Of a stretch of 42,841 bases of DNA, positions 7,395-15,640 are shown piece by piece. The notes beneath the pieces were generated by a model, which was not told where the DNA came from, made no database searches, and saw only the letters and a list, made by a program, of their open reading frames with translations. Positions within the stretch are counted from its first letter, which is position 1; the number at the start of each line of letters is the position of its first letter. This stretch comes from Myxococcota bacterium. GTDB lineage: Bacteria; Myxococcota_A; UBA9160; PR03. The DNA lies in contig JASJBO010000086.1 in assembly GCA_030066475.1 (NCBI GenBank), positions 1 to 42,841 of the forward strand, in the 5' to 3' direction. The translations under genes and the position numbers were made by a program.

Positions 7395-8522
7395 TTGACG
7401 ATCGAAGGACACGTCGAGCCCGGCTTCGAGCGCGTGCGAGAGGCGTTCGAGCAGAGCTTCTCGAGCGGCGAAGAGGTGGGCGCCTCGTTCGCCGCTGTCA
7501 AGAATGGCAGGGCGCTGGTGGACCTTTGGGGCGGCCACGCCGACCGCGCGCGCACCCGACCCTGGCAGCGCGACACCCTGATCAACGTCTACTCCACCAC
7601 CAAGGGCATGGCCGCGCTGGTCTGCTCGATGCTGGTGGACAAGATCCAGCTCGACTACGAGGACGTCGTCGTCGACCACTGGCCCGAGTTCGGCGAGCAC
7701 GGCAAGCAGGACCTGACCGTCGCCGAGCTGCTCTCGCACCAGGCCGGGCTGTGCGCCGTGCGCGAGCCGGTCACCGTGCTCGACTTCTGCGACCCCGACA
7801 AGATCAACGCGCTGCTGCTGGCGCAGAAGCCGCTGTTCGAGCCGGGCAGCGCCTCGGGCTACCACGCGCTCACCTTCGGCCCGCTGGTGGGCGAGCTGGT
7901 GCGCCGCATCGACGGCCGCAGCCTGGGCACCTTCTTCCGCGAGGAGATCGCGCAGCCGCTCGGCGCCGACTTCATAATCGGTCTGCCCGAGAGCGAGGAC
8001 GGGCGAGTCGCGGAGATGATCGCGATGGTCGAGCCGCCCGAGTTCCGCGCGCTCGACATGAGCGAGATCCAGCAGCTCACCTTCGGCAACCCCGAGACGC
8101 CGCCCGAGGTCCCCAACGAGCGCGCCTGGCGCGCCGCCGAGATCCCGTCCGCCAACGGCCAGGCCAACGCCGCCGGGATCGCGAAGATCTACGACGTGCT
8201 CGCGCACGGCGGCGTGGCCGGCGGCACGCGGCTGATGCGCGAGCCGGCGATCCTGTCCGCCGCCGAGAGCCAGCGCAAGGGCCGCGACCTCGTGCTCGGC
8301 GTCGAGACCGACTGGGCCTGCGGCTTCCTGCGCAACGGCGCCAGCGGCCTGTACGGCCCCAACCCGGACAGCTTCGGCCACAGCGGCTACGGCGGGAGCT
8401 TCGGCTTCGCCGACCGGCTCGCGGCGGTCGGCGTCGGCTACGCGATGAACCAGATGCGCCCCGAGCTGGTCGGCGACCCGCGCGCCACGCGGCTGATCGC
8501 CGCGCTCTACGAATCGCTCTGA
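7395..8522 (+). CDS. Serine beta-lactamase-fold hydrolase (family VIII esterase-like)
   Basis: 375 residues from a TTG start with GGGAGG six bases upstream; no ATG or GTG fits this frame nearby. The catalytic S-x-x-K motif is Ser67-Thr-Thr-Lys70 (NVYSTTKGM). The general-base Tyr156 is in SGYHALTFG, and the third element is GHSGYGGSF (His329) in place of the KTG of true beta-lactamases. These features match EstB-type carboxylesterases of the class C beta-lactamase fold, so ester or lactone hydrolysis is more likely than antibiotic resistance. No signal peptide is seen, so it is cytoplasmic. An LLM flavoprotein gene follows after 15 bases, suggesting an operon. Confidence 0.88.
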   Translation: MTIEGHVEPGFERVREAFEQSFSSGEEVGASFAAVKNGRALVDLWGGHADRARTRPWQRDTLINVYSTTKGMAALVCSMLVDKIQLDYEDVVVDHWPEFGEHGKQDLTVAELLSHQAGLCAVREPVTVLDFCDPDKINALLLAQKPLFEPGSASGYHALTFGPLVGELVRRIDGRSLGTFFREEIAQPLGADFIIGLPESEDGRVAEMIAMVEPPEFRALDMSEIQQLTFGNPETPPEVPNERAWRAAEIPSANGQANAAGIAKIYDVLAHGGVAGGTRLMREPAILSAAESQRKGRDLVLGVETDWACGFLRNGASGLYGPNPDSFGHSGYGGSFGFADRLAAVGVGYAMNQMRPELVGDPRATRLIAALYESL

Positions 8523-8537
8523 GCGAGGAGACCCCCC

Positions 8538-9401
8538 ATGGAGTTCGGACTCGGCTTCGCGAACGTCGGCCCCTTCATCCAGCCCGAGGAGGCCGTGCAC
8601 CTGGCGCAGGTCGCCGAGCAGGTGGGCATCGAGTCGCTCTGGACCGTGGAGCACGTGGTGGTACCGGCCGGCTACCAGGCGCAGTACCCGTACAGCGCGG
8701 ACGGCAAGATGCCGGGCCCCGAGCACTCGCCGATCCCCGACCCGCTGATCTGGCTGGCGTACGTCGCGGGGAACACGCAGAAGATCAAGCTCGCCACCGG
8801 CATCCTGATCCTGCCGCAGCGCCATCCGGCCTACGTCGCGAAGGAGGTCGCCACGCTCGACCTGCTCTCCGGCGGCCGCATGCTGCTCGGGATCGGCATC
8901 GGCTGGCTCGAGGAGGAGTTCGCCGCGCTCGGGATCCCGTTCGACGAGCGGGTGGGCCGCACCGAGGAGGCCTGCGCCGCGCTGCGCTCGCTCTGGAAGC
9001 CGGGCGCCGAGCCCTTCCAGGGCGACTACTACCGCTGGGAGGCGCTCGAGTCGAACCCGAAGCCGGCGCAGCCCGGCGGCGTCCCGATCGTCGTGGGCGG
9101 CCACGTGCTCGGCGCCGCCCGCCGCGCCGCCCGCGTGGGCGACGGCTTCTTCCCGCTCAAGACCGAGGGCGGCCGCCTCGCGCAGCTCCTCGACGCGATG
9201 GCCGACGAGTGCGCCAAGGTGGGCCGCGACCCCGCGCAGATCGAGGTCACCACATCGTTCCCGGGTCCCGACCTCGACGCGATCCGCCGGCTCGAGGACC
9301 AGGGCGTCTCGCGCCTGGTGATGGGCCCGCCGGCCTTCGACCGCGACGGCCTGCGCAAGGGGCTCGAGGGGTTCGCCAACGGGGTGATGGCGAAGCTGTA
9401 G
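8538..9401 (+). CDS. LLM-class flavin/F420-dependent oxidoreductase
   Basis: 287 residues, a luciferase-like TIM-barrel monooxygenase/dehydrogenase of the kind annotated as F420-dependent (TIGR03619-like). Recognisable parts are the start MEFGLGFANVGPF, the motif ESLWTVEHVVVP, the 'KIKLATGILILPQRHP' strand, GGRMLLGIGIGW and the VPIVVGGH strand. A GAGGAG ribosome site precedes the ATG. Partner substrate is unknown. It follows the esterase gene directly, so hydrolysis and redox steps on one compound are plausible. Confidence 0.88.
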   Translation: MEFGLGFANVGPFIQPEEAVHLAQVAEQVGIESLWTVEHVVVPAGYQAQYPYSADGKMPGPEHSPIPDPLIWLAYVAGNTQKIKLATGILILPQRHPAYVAKEVATLDLLSGGRMLLGIGIGWLEEEFAALGIPFDERVGRTEEACAALRSLWKPGAEPFQGDYYRWEALESNPKPAQPGGVPIVVGGHVLGAARRAARVGDGFFPLKTEGGRLAQLLDAMADECAKVGRDPAQIEVTTSFPGPDLDAIRRLEDQGVSRLVMGPPAFDRDGLRKGLEGFANGVMAKL

Positions 9402-9428
9402 GGCCGCGTTCGCGCAGCCCGGCGAGTC

Positions 9429-9803
9429 TCAGAGGGCCGGCGCGGATCCAAGCCAGTCGAGCGCAGATCGCTCGTCGCGAAAGACCTGGTACTCCACGTC
9501 GATCTGGTCGGCGAACGCGCCGAACATCCGGGCAACGCCGAAGTCCAGATCGCGTCGCACCAGGATGGCCGCGCGACTCCCGGCCCACAGGTGTCGCGTC
9601 TTGTCCACGAAGTCCACCGCTTGACGAAGTTCGCTCGAGGAGTCGGGGCCACGCTTGAGACCGCGAAGGTCCCAGAGGAAGAGCGTCGCACCCTTCCAAT
9701 CCGTCCGCTCGACGAGCTCGTAGATCTCGCTGAGGTCGAAATCCTCCCCCGTCGTGAGGGTCCAGACTCGGGCCTGCTCGTCCCATTGCAGCGAGATGGC
9801 CAT
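9429..9803 (-). CDS. STAS/SpoIIAA-like protein
   Basis: 124 residues from the ATG at 9801-9803 (MAISLQWDEQ). The pattern matches the SpoIIAA-like/STAS fold: an N-terminal strand pair, 'GATLFLWDLRGLKRGPDS' as the central strand and loop, 'RAAILVRRDLDFGVARMFGAF' as a strand-helix, and the C-terminal YQVFRDERSALDWL helix common in this family. Such proteins are thought to bind ligands or partners in signalling; the role here is unknown. Its codon usage is a little less GC-rich than that of neighbours. No strong ribosome site is visible, and a longer start 60 bases upstream is possible. It converges with the LLM gene. Confidence 0.72.
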   Translation of the reverse strand: MAISLQWDEQARVWTLTTGEDFDLSEIYELVERTDWKGATLFLWDLRGLKRGPDSSSELRQAVDFVDKTRHLWAGSRAAILVRRDLDFGVARMFGAFADQIDVEYQVFRDERSALDWLGSAPAL

Positions 9804-9887
9804 GCGAGGCAAGGTATCGCGGTCGCATCGCGCTGCCAGCCGTAACCGGCGCTGCAAGGACACTGGGTCGAGCGTCAGGTCTGAAGT

Positions 9888-10751
9888 CTAGCGCCGCCCG
9901 TCGTCCTCGACGCCGTACAGCCGCGCCATCAGCTGCGACACGAGCCCGCTCACCGGCATCGTCAGACCCGCGTCGCGGGCGAGCTGCAGCGCCCACGCGA
10001 GATCCTTCTCGGCGGTGTGCATGTGGCCGCGCACGAGCTTCTGGTAGGCCTCGCCGTGCCGCACGTCGTCGGGGAGCTTCACGCCGATCAGGTAGCGGAG
10101 CTGCAGCTCGGTGAGCTGGCCGTTAGCGCGCCCCGCTTCCTCGAACACCTCGGTGGGGAGGCCGGTGGCCATCGCGAGCTTGCAGCCCTCGTAGGCGGCG
10201 GCCCACTGGATGTAGGTGACGACGTTGATGCAGAGCTTGAGCTTGGCGCCGTTGCCGAGCGGGCCGGCGTGGATGACGCTCTCGGAGGACGCGTCGAGGA
10301 AGTGTCGCGCCTTGCCGACCACCGCCTCGTCGCCACCGACCAGGTAGGTCACGACGCCCTCGGCGGCGCGCTGCTCGCCGCCCGTCACGCAGGCGTCGAG
10401 GACCTGGACGCCGTGCGCGGCGGCCTGCTCGGCCAGGTCCTCCACGGTCTTCGGAAGCACGGTGCTGTGGATCGCGACGACGGTGCCCTCGGCGGCGCCA
10501 GCCAGGATGCCGTCGTCGCCGGCCAAGACGGCCTGCACGTGGCGGTCCTCCGGCACGCAGATGCCGATCACGTCGGCATTCGCCGCGAGCTCGCGCGGCG
10601 AGGCGGCGCGCTTGGCGCCCGCCTGCTCCAGCTCGCGCATCGGCTCGTCGGCGACGTCGAAGACGGTGGTCTCGAAGCCGGCCGGCACCAGGTGCGAGGC
10701 CAGCGGCTTGCCGATGTTGCCGAGTCCGATGAAGCCCGCGCGCAGCGGCAT
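9888..10751 (-). CDS. NAD(P)-dependent beta-hydroxyacid dehydrogenase
   Basis: 287 residues of the 3-hydroxyisobutyrate dehydrogenase family. The N-terminal Rossmann motif is GFIGLGNIGKPLASHL. The substrate loop is DACVTGGEQRAAEG (the usual D-A-P-V-S-G-G with Cys-Val-Thr), and the catalytic Lys lies in GNGAKLKLCINV (the usual GxGxxxKxxxN). It would oxidise a beta-hydroxy acid or reduce the semialdehyde. The gene lies 17 bases downstream of a class III CoA-transferase in the same orientation, so a shared role in branched or hydroxy acid breakdown is likely but unproven. Confidence 0.9.
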   Translation of the reverse strand: MPLRAGFIGLGNIGKPLASHLVPAGFETTVFDVADEPMRELEQAGAKRAASPRELAANADVIGICVPEDRHVQAVLAGDDGILAGAAEGTVVAIHSTVLPKTVEDLAEQAAAHGVQVLDACVTGGEQRAAEGVVTYLVGGDEAVVGKARHFLDASSESVIHAGPLGNGAKLKLCINVVTYIQWAAAYEGCKLAMATGLPTEVFEEAGRANGQLTELQLRYLIGVKLPDDVRHGEAYQKLVRGHMHTAEKDLAWALQLARDAGLTMPVSGLVSQLMARLYGVEDDGRR

Positions 10752-10768
10752 GCGTTCCGCTCCTCTCC

Positions 10769-11989
10769 TCAGGTGACCGCGCCGGCGGCCTTCAGCGCGA
10801 GGATGCGCTCCATGTCGAGGCCCAGCTCCTGGAGGATCTCGTCGCCGTGCTCGTTGAACTCGGGCGCGCGCCGCGTCCCGGTGGGCTGCTCGTCGAACTG
10901 GACGGGACTGGCCACCAGCTCGAACTCGGTGCCCTCGGCGGTCGTGGCCCGGGCCATGTAGCCGTTGGCGCGCACCTGGGGGTCCTCGGTGACCTCGATC
11001 GTGTTCTGCACCGGAGCCCACTGCCCCTTCAGCGTCTGGAAGCGCTGGGTCCACTCGGCCAGCGTGCGCGACTGGAACACCTCGCGCAGGATCGCCACCG
11101 CCTCGCCCGCGTTCGCCGCCAGCTTCTCCGCGCCCTCGAAGCGCTCGTCGTGGGCCAGCTCGGGCCGGTCGATGTGCTCGCAGAGGTCGGCCCAGTACTG
11201 CGCGGCCTGCAGCATCACCAGGCACAGGTGGCGGCCGTCCGAGGTGGGGTAGGTCCCGACCAGCGGGTTGAAGGAGCCGCCGCCGCCGGGCATCGGCGTC
11301 GCCCAGGGGCGCTTCATCTGGAGCGAGAGGGCGATGCCGGCCGACATCGCCCAGGCGCCGATCGAGAGCAGCGACACGTCCACCACCGAGGGCTCGCCGG
11401 TGCGCTCGCGCTTGAGCAGCGCGGCCGAGATGCCGCCGGCGATGGTCATGCCGCCCATCGAGTCGCCGTAGGCCGGACCCGGCTGCGGCAGCACACCGGG
11501 CAGCTCGGCCGGCGACACGCTGGCCGCACTGCCGGCGCGGCACCAGAAGCCCGTCATGTCGTAGCCGCCGTGGTCGCAGTCGGGGCCGCGCACGCCGAAC
11601 GAGGTGCCGCGCGCGTAGATGATCCTCGGGTTGTGCTGGCGGATGTGCTCGACGTCGATCTTCAGGCGCTCGAGCGTTCCGGGCAGCTTGTTGGTGAGGA
11701 ACACGTCGCAGTGAGCGGCGAGCCGGTAGAGCACCTCGAGGCCGTCGGGATGGGTCAGGTCGAGGCCGATCGAGCGCTTGCCGCGGTTCGAGTGCTCGTT
11801 CAGCACGTGCACGCCCTGCGACAGGTCCATCACGCCGGTGCGGCCGAGCCCGCGCATCGCGTCGCCGCGCACGGCGTGCTCGACCTTGATCACGTCGGCG
11901 CCCCAGTCGGCCAGCACGGCCGAGGCCGCCGGCACGAAGGTGTGCTCGGCCACCTCGAGCACCCGGATGCCCTGCATGACGTCGCTCAC
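10769..11989 (-). CDS. CaiB/BaiF class III CoA-transferase
   Basis: 406 residues, a full-length single-domain family III CoA-transferase. The N-terminal segment GIRVLEVAEHTFVPAASAVL and ADVIKVEH form the CoA-binding Rossmann part. Asp144 in GGYDMTGF aligns with the catalytic Asp of the family, which forms the acyl-enzyme anhydride. The C-terminal region has 'GEPSVVDVSLLSIGAWAMS', the usual dimer-knot return segment. It would transfer CoA between carboxylic acids (or act as a racemase-type member). The downstream dehydrogenase is probably co-transcribed. The upstream side holds a tandem repeat rather than another gene. Confidence 0.93.
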   Translation of the reverse strand: MSDVMQGIRVLEVAEHTFVPAASAVLADWGADVIKVEHAVRGDAMRGLGRTGVMDLSQGVHVLNEHSNRGKRSIGLDLTHPDGLEVLYRLAAHCDVFLTNKLPGTLERLKIDVEHIRQHNPRIIYARGTSFGVRGPDCDHGGYDMTGFWCRAGSAASVSPAELPGVLPQPGPAYGDSMGGMTIAGGISAALLKRERTGEPSVVDVSLLSIGAWAMSAGIALSLQMKRPWATPMPGGGGSFNPLVGTYPTSDGRHLCLVMLQAAQYWADLCEHIDRPELAHDERFEGAEKLAANAGEAVAILREVFQSRTLAEWTQRFQTLKGQWAPVQNTIEVTEDPQVRANGYMARATTAEGTEFELVASPVQFDEQPTGTRRAPEFNEHGDEILQELGLDMERILALKAAGAVT

Positions 11990-12086
11990 TGTGGCATTCC
12001 TCCTGCGCAGGCCGCGGGGAGCTTAGCCCGGCCACGCTTCGTCTCGCCGGCCTGCCAAGGAGGACGCAGCGCCCGAACGCGGCCCG

Positions 12087-12276
12087 CGCAAGCGGAGCCG
12101 CGAAGCGGCGAAGCGCGCAGCGAGCCGCAGGCGAGCGAAGTCCATCAGGCCGTCTTCGCCTGGCAAGCGGACCCTTGACGGCACCCCGCAAGCGGAGCCG
12201 CGAAGCGGCGAAGCGCGCAGCGAGCCGCAGGCGAGCGAAGTCCATCGGGCCGTCTTCGCCTGGCAAGCGGACCCTT
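12087..12276. repeat. Tandem 90-bp repeat pair carrying the REP-like core
   Basis: Positions 12087-12176 and 12187-12276 are the same 90-base sequence, offset by exactly 100 bases with one visible mismatch (A at 12147, G at 12247). Read on the minus strand, each copy holds a 32-base core (12113-12144 in the first copy) that also occurs at 30939 and 38204. It then has a hairpin GCCGC-TTC-GCGGC and the GCTTGC end shared by the other copies. The pair fills most of the gap upstream of the CoA-transferase start. Only two units exist and the 10-base spacer is not unique DNA, so it is not a CRISPR array. Confidence 0.85.
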
Positions 12277-12413
12277 AGGCGGGCGACGGTTTCGCCGATC
12301 CGCGCCAGCAGTCCGACCGGTACGTGCGACAGGATCCGGAGAGCCGCCGGGTCCTGCGGCGTCTCGCGACGCTAACACAGATGGGTCCCGAGCTTGAGTG
12401 CCCCCGCGTGGAC
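12277..12413. other. Intergenic region, possible gene remnant
   Basis: Together with 11990-12086 and the repeats, this makes a 424-base stretch without a confident gene between the CoA-transferase start and the PdxH stop. On the minus strand one frame (about 12277-12384) reads like protein (RILSHVPVGLLARIGETVA), but a stop lies directly before it and no start codon is available. It may be the tail of a decayed gene. No promoter was identified with confidence. Confidence 0.3.
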
Positions 12414-13097
12414 TCAGGGGGCGAGCTGAACCCGGGTCCAGCGCCCGTCGCGGCGGGTGTAGCGTTCGCGGTCGTGGAGCCAGTCGCGCCGCCCCTCCCA
12501 GAACTCGACTCGCTCGGGCACGAGGCAATAGCCGCCCCACGATTCCGGGCAGGGGATCGGCTCGTCACCGTACGTCTCTTCGATGCGCCGCGCCCTCTCC
12601 ACCAGCTCCTGTCGGTCGCGGAGGATGCTGCTCTGCCGGGCGGCCGCGGAGGCGGCCTGGTTCGCCCGCGTGCGGGATTTCCAGTAGGCCCTCGCGAGCT
12701 CGCGCGAGAGCTTGCCGACCCTTCCGTCGACTCGAACCTGACGGGGAGGAAGGCTCCAATAGAAGAGCAGGACGGCGGATGGATTGCGCTCGAGCTCCCT
12801 GCCCTTGCTGCTCTCGTAGTCCGTGTAGAACGAGAACCCGCCCTCGACGAGGCCCCGGAACAGCACCGACCGCGCCGCCGGGGCATCGTTCGCGTCGACC
12901 GTAGCGAGCGTGGCGACGTCCGGCCGGAAGAGATTGGCCGAGCTGGAGACGAGCGGGATGGCCTTCCTGAGCAGTGCGAACGCCGCAGAGGCGATCCGCC
13001 GCTCGATCCTCTTCCCTGCGACGCCGGTCTGGGCCTCCGCATACCACCTCTGGAACTTCTCGAGCGGATCCCCGGCCGCCTCCTCGCGATCGGCCAT
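12414..13097 (-). CDS. pdxH: Pyridoxamine/pyridoxine 5'-phosphate oxidase
   Basis: 227 residues from the ATG at 13095-13097 (an in-frame GTG four codons upstream is an alternative). It is an FMN-dependent enzyme that oxidises PNP/PMP to pyridoxal 5'-phosphate, in the cytoplasm. The N-terminal FMN region 'VATLATVDANDAPAARSVL' with FRGLVEGGFSFYTDYESSKG fits the family's FMN and phosphate-binding segment. The C-terminal signature is recognisable as RDWLHDRERYTRRDGRWTR followed by VQLAP, the R-x-H-D-R...W...RL-x-P pattern. Length is normal. It lies 16 bases downstream of a DUF4870 gene; no other vitamin B6 gene is near. Confidence 0.93.
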   Translation of the reverse strand: MADREEAAGDPLEKFQRWYAEAQTGVAGKRIERRIASAAFALLRKAIPLVSSSANLFRPDVATLATVDANDAPAARSVLFRGLVEGGFSFYTDYESSKGRELERNPSAVLLFYWSLPPRQVRVDGRVGKLSRELARAYWKSRTRANQAASAAARQSSILRDRQELVERARRIEETYGDEPIPCPESWGGYCLVPERVEFWEGRRDWLHDRERYTRRDGRWTRVQLAP

Positions 13098-13113
13098 GGG
13101 TTCACCCACCGCC

Positions 13114-13497
13114 TCAGGACAGCAGGCGCAGCGTCAGCGGGTAGCGGTAGCGCTCGCCCTCGCTGGCGCGCACCGACGCGATGATCATCCACACGAACTG
13201 GAAGATCGCGACGGCGATCAGCAGCGGGATCCCGATCAGGGCGAGGATCAGCACCCCCGCGATCGCCGCGTAGAGCGTGATCGAGATCTGGAAGTTCAGC
13301 GCCTCGCGCCCGTGGTCCTCGACGTACTCCGACTCCTCGCGCCGCATCAGCCACAGCACCAGCGGCGCGATCACGTTCCCGAACGGGAACACGTAGCCGG
13401 CGAACCCGCCGAGGTGACAGAACACCGCCCAGTTGCGCTCCGCGGTCGAGGGAAACCCGGGCGGGAGCGCCTCCTCTCCGAACGGATCCTCGGCCAT
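13114..13497 (-). CDS. DUF4870 membrane protein
   Basis: 127 residues. The typical DUF4870 (Tic20-like) pattern is present: a short N-terminal tail, 'ERNWAVFCHLGGFAGYVFP' with a first membrane segment, 'NVIAPLVLWLMRREESEYVE', the conserved 'DHGREALNFQIS' segment, then two hydrophobic helices (LYAAIAGVLILALIG and IPLLIAVAIFQFVWMIIAS) and a short basic tail (YRYPLTLRLLS). Function of the family is unknown. It is upstream of pdxH on the same strand. Confidence 0.9.
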   Translation of the reverse strand: MAEDPFGEEALPPGFPSTAERNWAVFCHLGGFAGYVFPFGNVIAPLVLWLMRREESEYVEDHGREALNFQISITLYAAIAGVLILALIGIPLLIAVAIFQFVWMIIASVRASEGERYRYPLTLRLLS

Positions 13498-13593
13498 GCG
13501 GCGACGCTACCACAGGCGCTACCGACGGGCGGTCCCGGCGAAGCAGGGGCGCGGACTCCGCAGGCACGACGGCGCTCTCGGTCGGACGGAGTG

Positions 13594-14205
13594 CTAGCCG
13601 CGGGCGAGCCGTCCGACGCGCGGCACGAAGCGACCCACCGCCGCGGCGTAGCGCGCGTAGCGCTCGCCGTGCGTCCGCTCCAGATAGGGCTCCTCCACGA
13701 AGCGGACCTGGATCTCGATCCCCGCGGCCGTGAGGAGACCCGCCAGGATGGCGAGACCGTTCGGGACCATCATCAGCAGTCCGACTCCCGAGACCCCGAT
13801 GAACGAGAAGATGGGATTGCGGACCCAGGAGAAGAGCCCGTCGGTGACCAGCTGCGTCGTCTCCGTCTCGTCGACGCCGACGCGCCAGGAGCTGCCCATC
13901 GCGAGCTGCGCCGCGTGCGCGCCGACCGTGCCGGCCACTGCGATCAGGCTGCCCGCGGCGTGGACCGGGAGGCTCGAGAACAGGAGTGCGCCACCGGGCC
14001 AGCCCTGGAGTGCGCCCAGCGGCGCGAGCAGGGCGAGCACGAGGCCGAGACTCACGCTCGTGCCGCCGATCCAGGGCAGCGATCCCACGCGACCGTGGAA
14101 CCCCTTGAACCCGGTGGAGCCGGTCCGGCGCCACTGCACGACGGAGCGAACCACGAAGAGCGAGAGGAACCAGAGAGCGCAGATCGCGAGGGCCGAGCGA
14201 GGCAT
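13594..14205 (-). CDS. Isoprenylcysteine carboxyl methyltransferase-like membrane protein
   Basis: 203 residues from the ATG at 14203-14205. Four to five membrane segments are visible (LAICALWFLSLFVVRSVV, VSLGLVLALLAPLGAL, HAAGSLIAVAGTVGAHAAQL, FSFIGVSGVGLLMMV, ILAGLLTAAGIEIQV). The C-terminal half has the ICMT/PEMT-family signature: 'LVTDGLFSWVRNPIFS', the R-N-P substituting for the common R-H-P, and 'RFVEEPYLERTHGERYARYA', where the E-E-x-x-L and Y-x-x-Y residues bind SAM. It likely methylates a lipid or small hydrophobic molecule in the membrane. Bacterial homologues are poorly characterised. It stands alone between DUF4870 and the secreted-protein genes. Confidence 0.85.
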   Translation of the reverse strand: MPRSALAICALWFLSLFVVRSVVQWRRTGSTGFKGFHGRVGSLPWIGGTSVSLGLVLALLAPLGALQGWPGGALLFSSLPVHAAGSLIAVAGTVGAHAAQLAMGSSWRVGVDETETTQLVTDGLFSWVRNPIFSFIGVSGVGLLMMVPNGLAILAGLLTAAGIEIQVRFVEEPYLERTHGERYARYAAAVGRFVPRVGRLARG

Positions 14206-14248
14206 GCTACCGCCTCCCGGGCTCGAGGTGCTCGCGGGGCCCCGTTGG

Positions 14249-14668
14249 CTACCGCCTCCAGCAGACGTCCTGGCTGCGCCGCCAGTGGCCGGCGTCGAGC
14301 CCGAGCGAGTCCCACGGCGCGTTGCGTCCACCCGGAGAGCCGGCATCGGCGAGCTGGTTCGCCATGCACGCCGTGCGCGGCGACCCGGTGCCGGCGACGA
14401 AGATCCGCGCCCACCGCGGCTTGGACGAGTAGTCGTCGAGGCGACCCGCGAGGCTCTTCTCGCAGGCGGCGATCGCTCCCTTCACGCCCCCGAGCGGGTC
14501 GGACCCCTCGGCGCACCGGCAGGCGGCCGCCAGCGCGGGGCAGTCGACGGAACCGGCCAGCTCGGCGACCGGCGCGAGCTTCTCCACGTCGATGCCCGAG
14601 GGCCTCGAGGCCGGAGCCAGGCAGGCCAGTGCCGTCAGCACGATTCCGAGTACGAGCCGGTTCCTCAC
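14249..14668 (-). CDS. Small secreted cysteine-rich protein, unknown
   Basis: 139 residues from a GTG start with a clear GGAGG ribosome site. A signal peptide is obvious (VRNRLVLGIVLTALACLAP); the Cys after LTALA could be a weak lipobox but does not fit well. The mature part has about five more cysteines (CPALAAACRC, AACEKS, TACMANQ and CWRR at the end), so disulfides in the periplasm or outside are likely. No family was recognised. It is the last of three consecutive secreted-protein genes on this strand (15140-15610, 14698-15111, then this one). Confidence 0.65.
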   Translation of the reverse strand: MRNRLVLGIVLTALACLAPASRPSGIDVEKLAPVAELAGSVDCPALAAACRCAEGSDPLGGVKGAIAACEKSLAGRLDDYSSKPRWARIFVAGTGSPRTACMANQLADAGSPGGRNAPWDSLGLDAGHWRRSQDVCWRR

Positions 14669-14697
14669 GCTGCCTCCAAGCCTGGCCCGGGCGGACG

Positions 14698-15111
14698 CTA
14701 GCGCGGCGTGCAGGCGCCGAGCAGCACGAAGGCCACTTCCTCGCCCGCGATCGCGCCCGACATGTCTCCGGAGTCGTGCATGATCACCATGCTCCAGCCG
14801 CGCCCGTTCTCGGTGCCCTGGAGGATGCTGCGCCCGTCGAGCTTCGTCATGCTCTGGATCGACGTCCTCCGCTCCGCGCCGTCCTCGAGCTTGCCGGAGA
14901 GCGTCTTGGCCCTGAAGTCGACGTCGATGAAGCGCGGAATGCCGAGATCCTCGGCCGTGGCGCGGCGGCAGTCGCCGGCCCCTTCGCACGAGAGCTTGTC
15001 GGTCGCGACGCACACCAGCCGCTTCGAGCCGTCGAAGTCGCTGGCTCCGGCGACCTCGGGCGCTGCGAGCGTGAACGCGCCCAGCAGCGCCATGCACACG
15101 AGTCCCCTCAT
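14698..15111 (-). CDS. Small secreted protein, unknown
   Basis: 137 residues from an ATG preceded by GGAGGAG. The signal peptide is MRGLVCMALLGAFTLAAP with an EVAGA cleavage region. The mature domain starts SDFDGSKRLVCVATDKLSC, has 'CEGAGDCRRATAEDLGIP' and the strand-rich 'FIDVDFRAKTLSGKL', and ends in ACTPR. The four to five cysteines and alternating strands suggest a small beta-barrel-like periplasmic domain. No known family was recognised. It is flanked on the same strand by two other secreted-protein genes with small gaps, so the three may be expressed together. Confidence 0.68.
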   Translation of the reverse strand: MRGLVCMALLGAFTLAAPEVAGASDFDGSKRLVCVATDKLSCEGAGDCRRATAEDLGIPRFIDVDFRAKTLSGKLEDGAERRTSIQSMTKLDGRSILQGTENGRGWSMVIMHDSGDMSGAIAGEEVAFVLLGACTPR

Positions 15112-15139
15112 CGCTTCTCCTCCGGCGCGTCGCGGCGGC

Positions 15140-15610
15140 CTAGCCGACCGAGTAGCCCTTGCCTTCCATGCAGGCGCCGAGCGCACGCCGGTAGTTCTGC
15201 ATCTGCGCATTGCGCTGGGCCTGCGCCTGCTGGTTCGCCTGCTCTGCCTCCTGCTTCCGGCTGTGCCGCCGCGCGCCGCCGATCAGGCCGCCCGCGATCG
15301 CGCCGATGGCGGCGCCCTTGCCGGCGTTGCCCGCGACCGCACCCACGGCCGCGCCGCCGGCAGCGCCGACCGCGCCACCCTTCACCACGCCGCCGCCGGT
15401 CGACTTTGCCTCCTGCCGCTGCACCCCCCCGGCCAGGCCCGGATCGAAGCCGGTCTGCTGCACGGCCCAGGCGTGACAGGCGCCCTGGTCGGCCTGCTGC
15501 TGCTCCGGGGTCTGACCCTGCTCCGGGAAGAAGAACATCTGCTGGGCCACCGCCGGCGGCACCAGCATCGCGACCGCGGCCAGCGCGGCCAGCCCGAATC
15601 TCGCCCTCAT
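15140..15610 (-). CDS. Secreted glycine-zipper protein
   Basis: 156 residues with a signal peptide (MRARFGLAALAAVAMLVP, cleavage near AVAQQ). The centre is a long Gly/Ala zipper (GGVVKGGAVGAAGGAAVGA and GNAGKGAAIGAIAGGLIGG), which typically packs or inserts into membranes. A Gln/Ala-rich coiled stretch follows (EQANQQAQAQRNAQ) and the end carries ACMEGKGYSVG. Glycine-zipper proteins of this type are usually cell-envelope or outer-membrane associated. One Cys precedes and one follows the zipper. It is first in a run of three secreted-protein genes. Confidence 0.8.
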   Translation of the reverse strand: MRARFGLAALAAVAMLVPPAVAQQMFFFPEQGQTPEQQQADQGACHAWAVQQTGFDPGLAGGVQRQEAKSTGGGVVKGGAVGAAGGAAVGAVAGNAGKGAAIGAIAGGLIGGARRHSRKQEAEQANQQAQAQRNAQMQNYRRALGACMEGKGYSVG

Positions 15611-15640
15611 GCCTGAACCCTCCGTCGCCTCGCCACCCGA

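Noticed and set aside
7395..8522. Antibiotic-resistance beta-lactamase
   Set aside because: The SxxK is present, but there is no signal peptide and the KTG box is replaced by HSG, which fits a family VIII esterase.
12087..12276. Possible CRISPR array
   Set aside because: Only two long units with a 10-base spacer, belonging to a dispersed repeat family; no cas genes are present.
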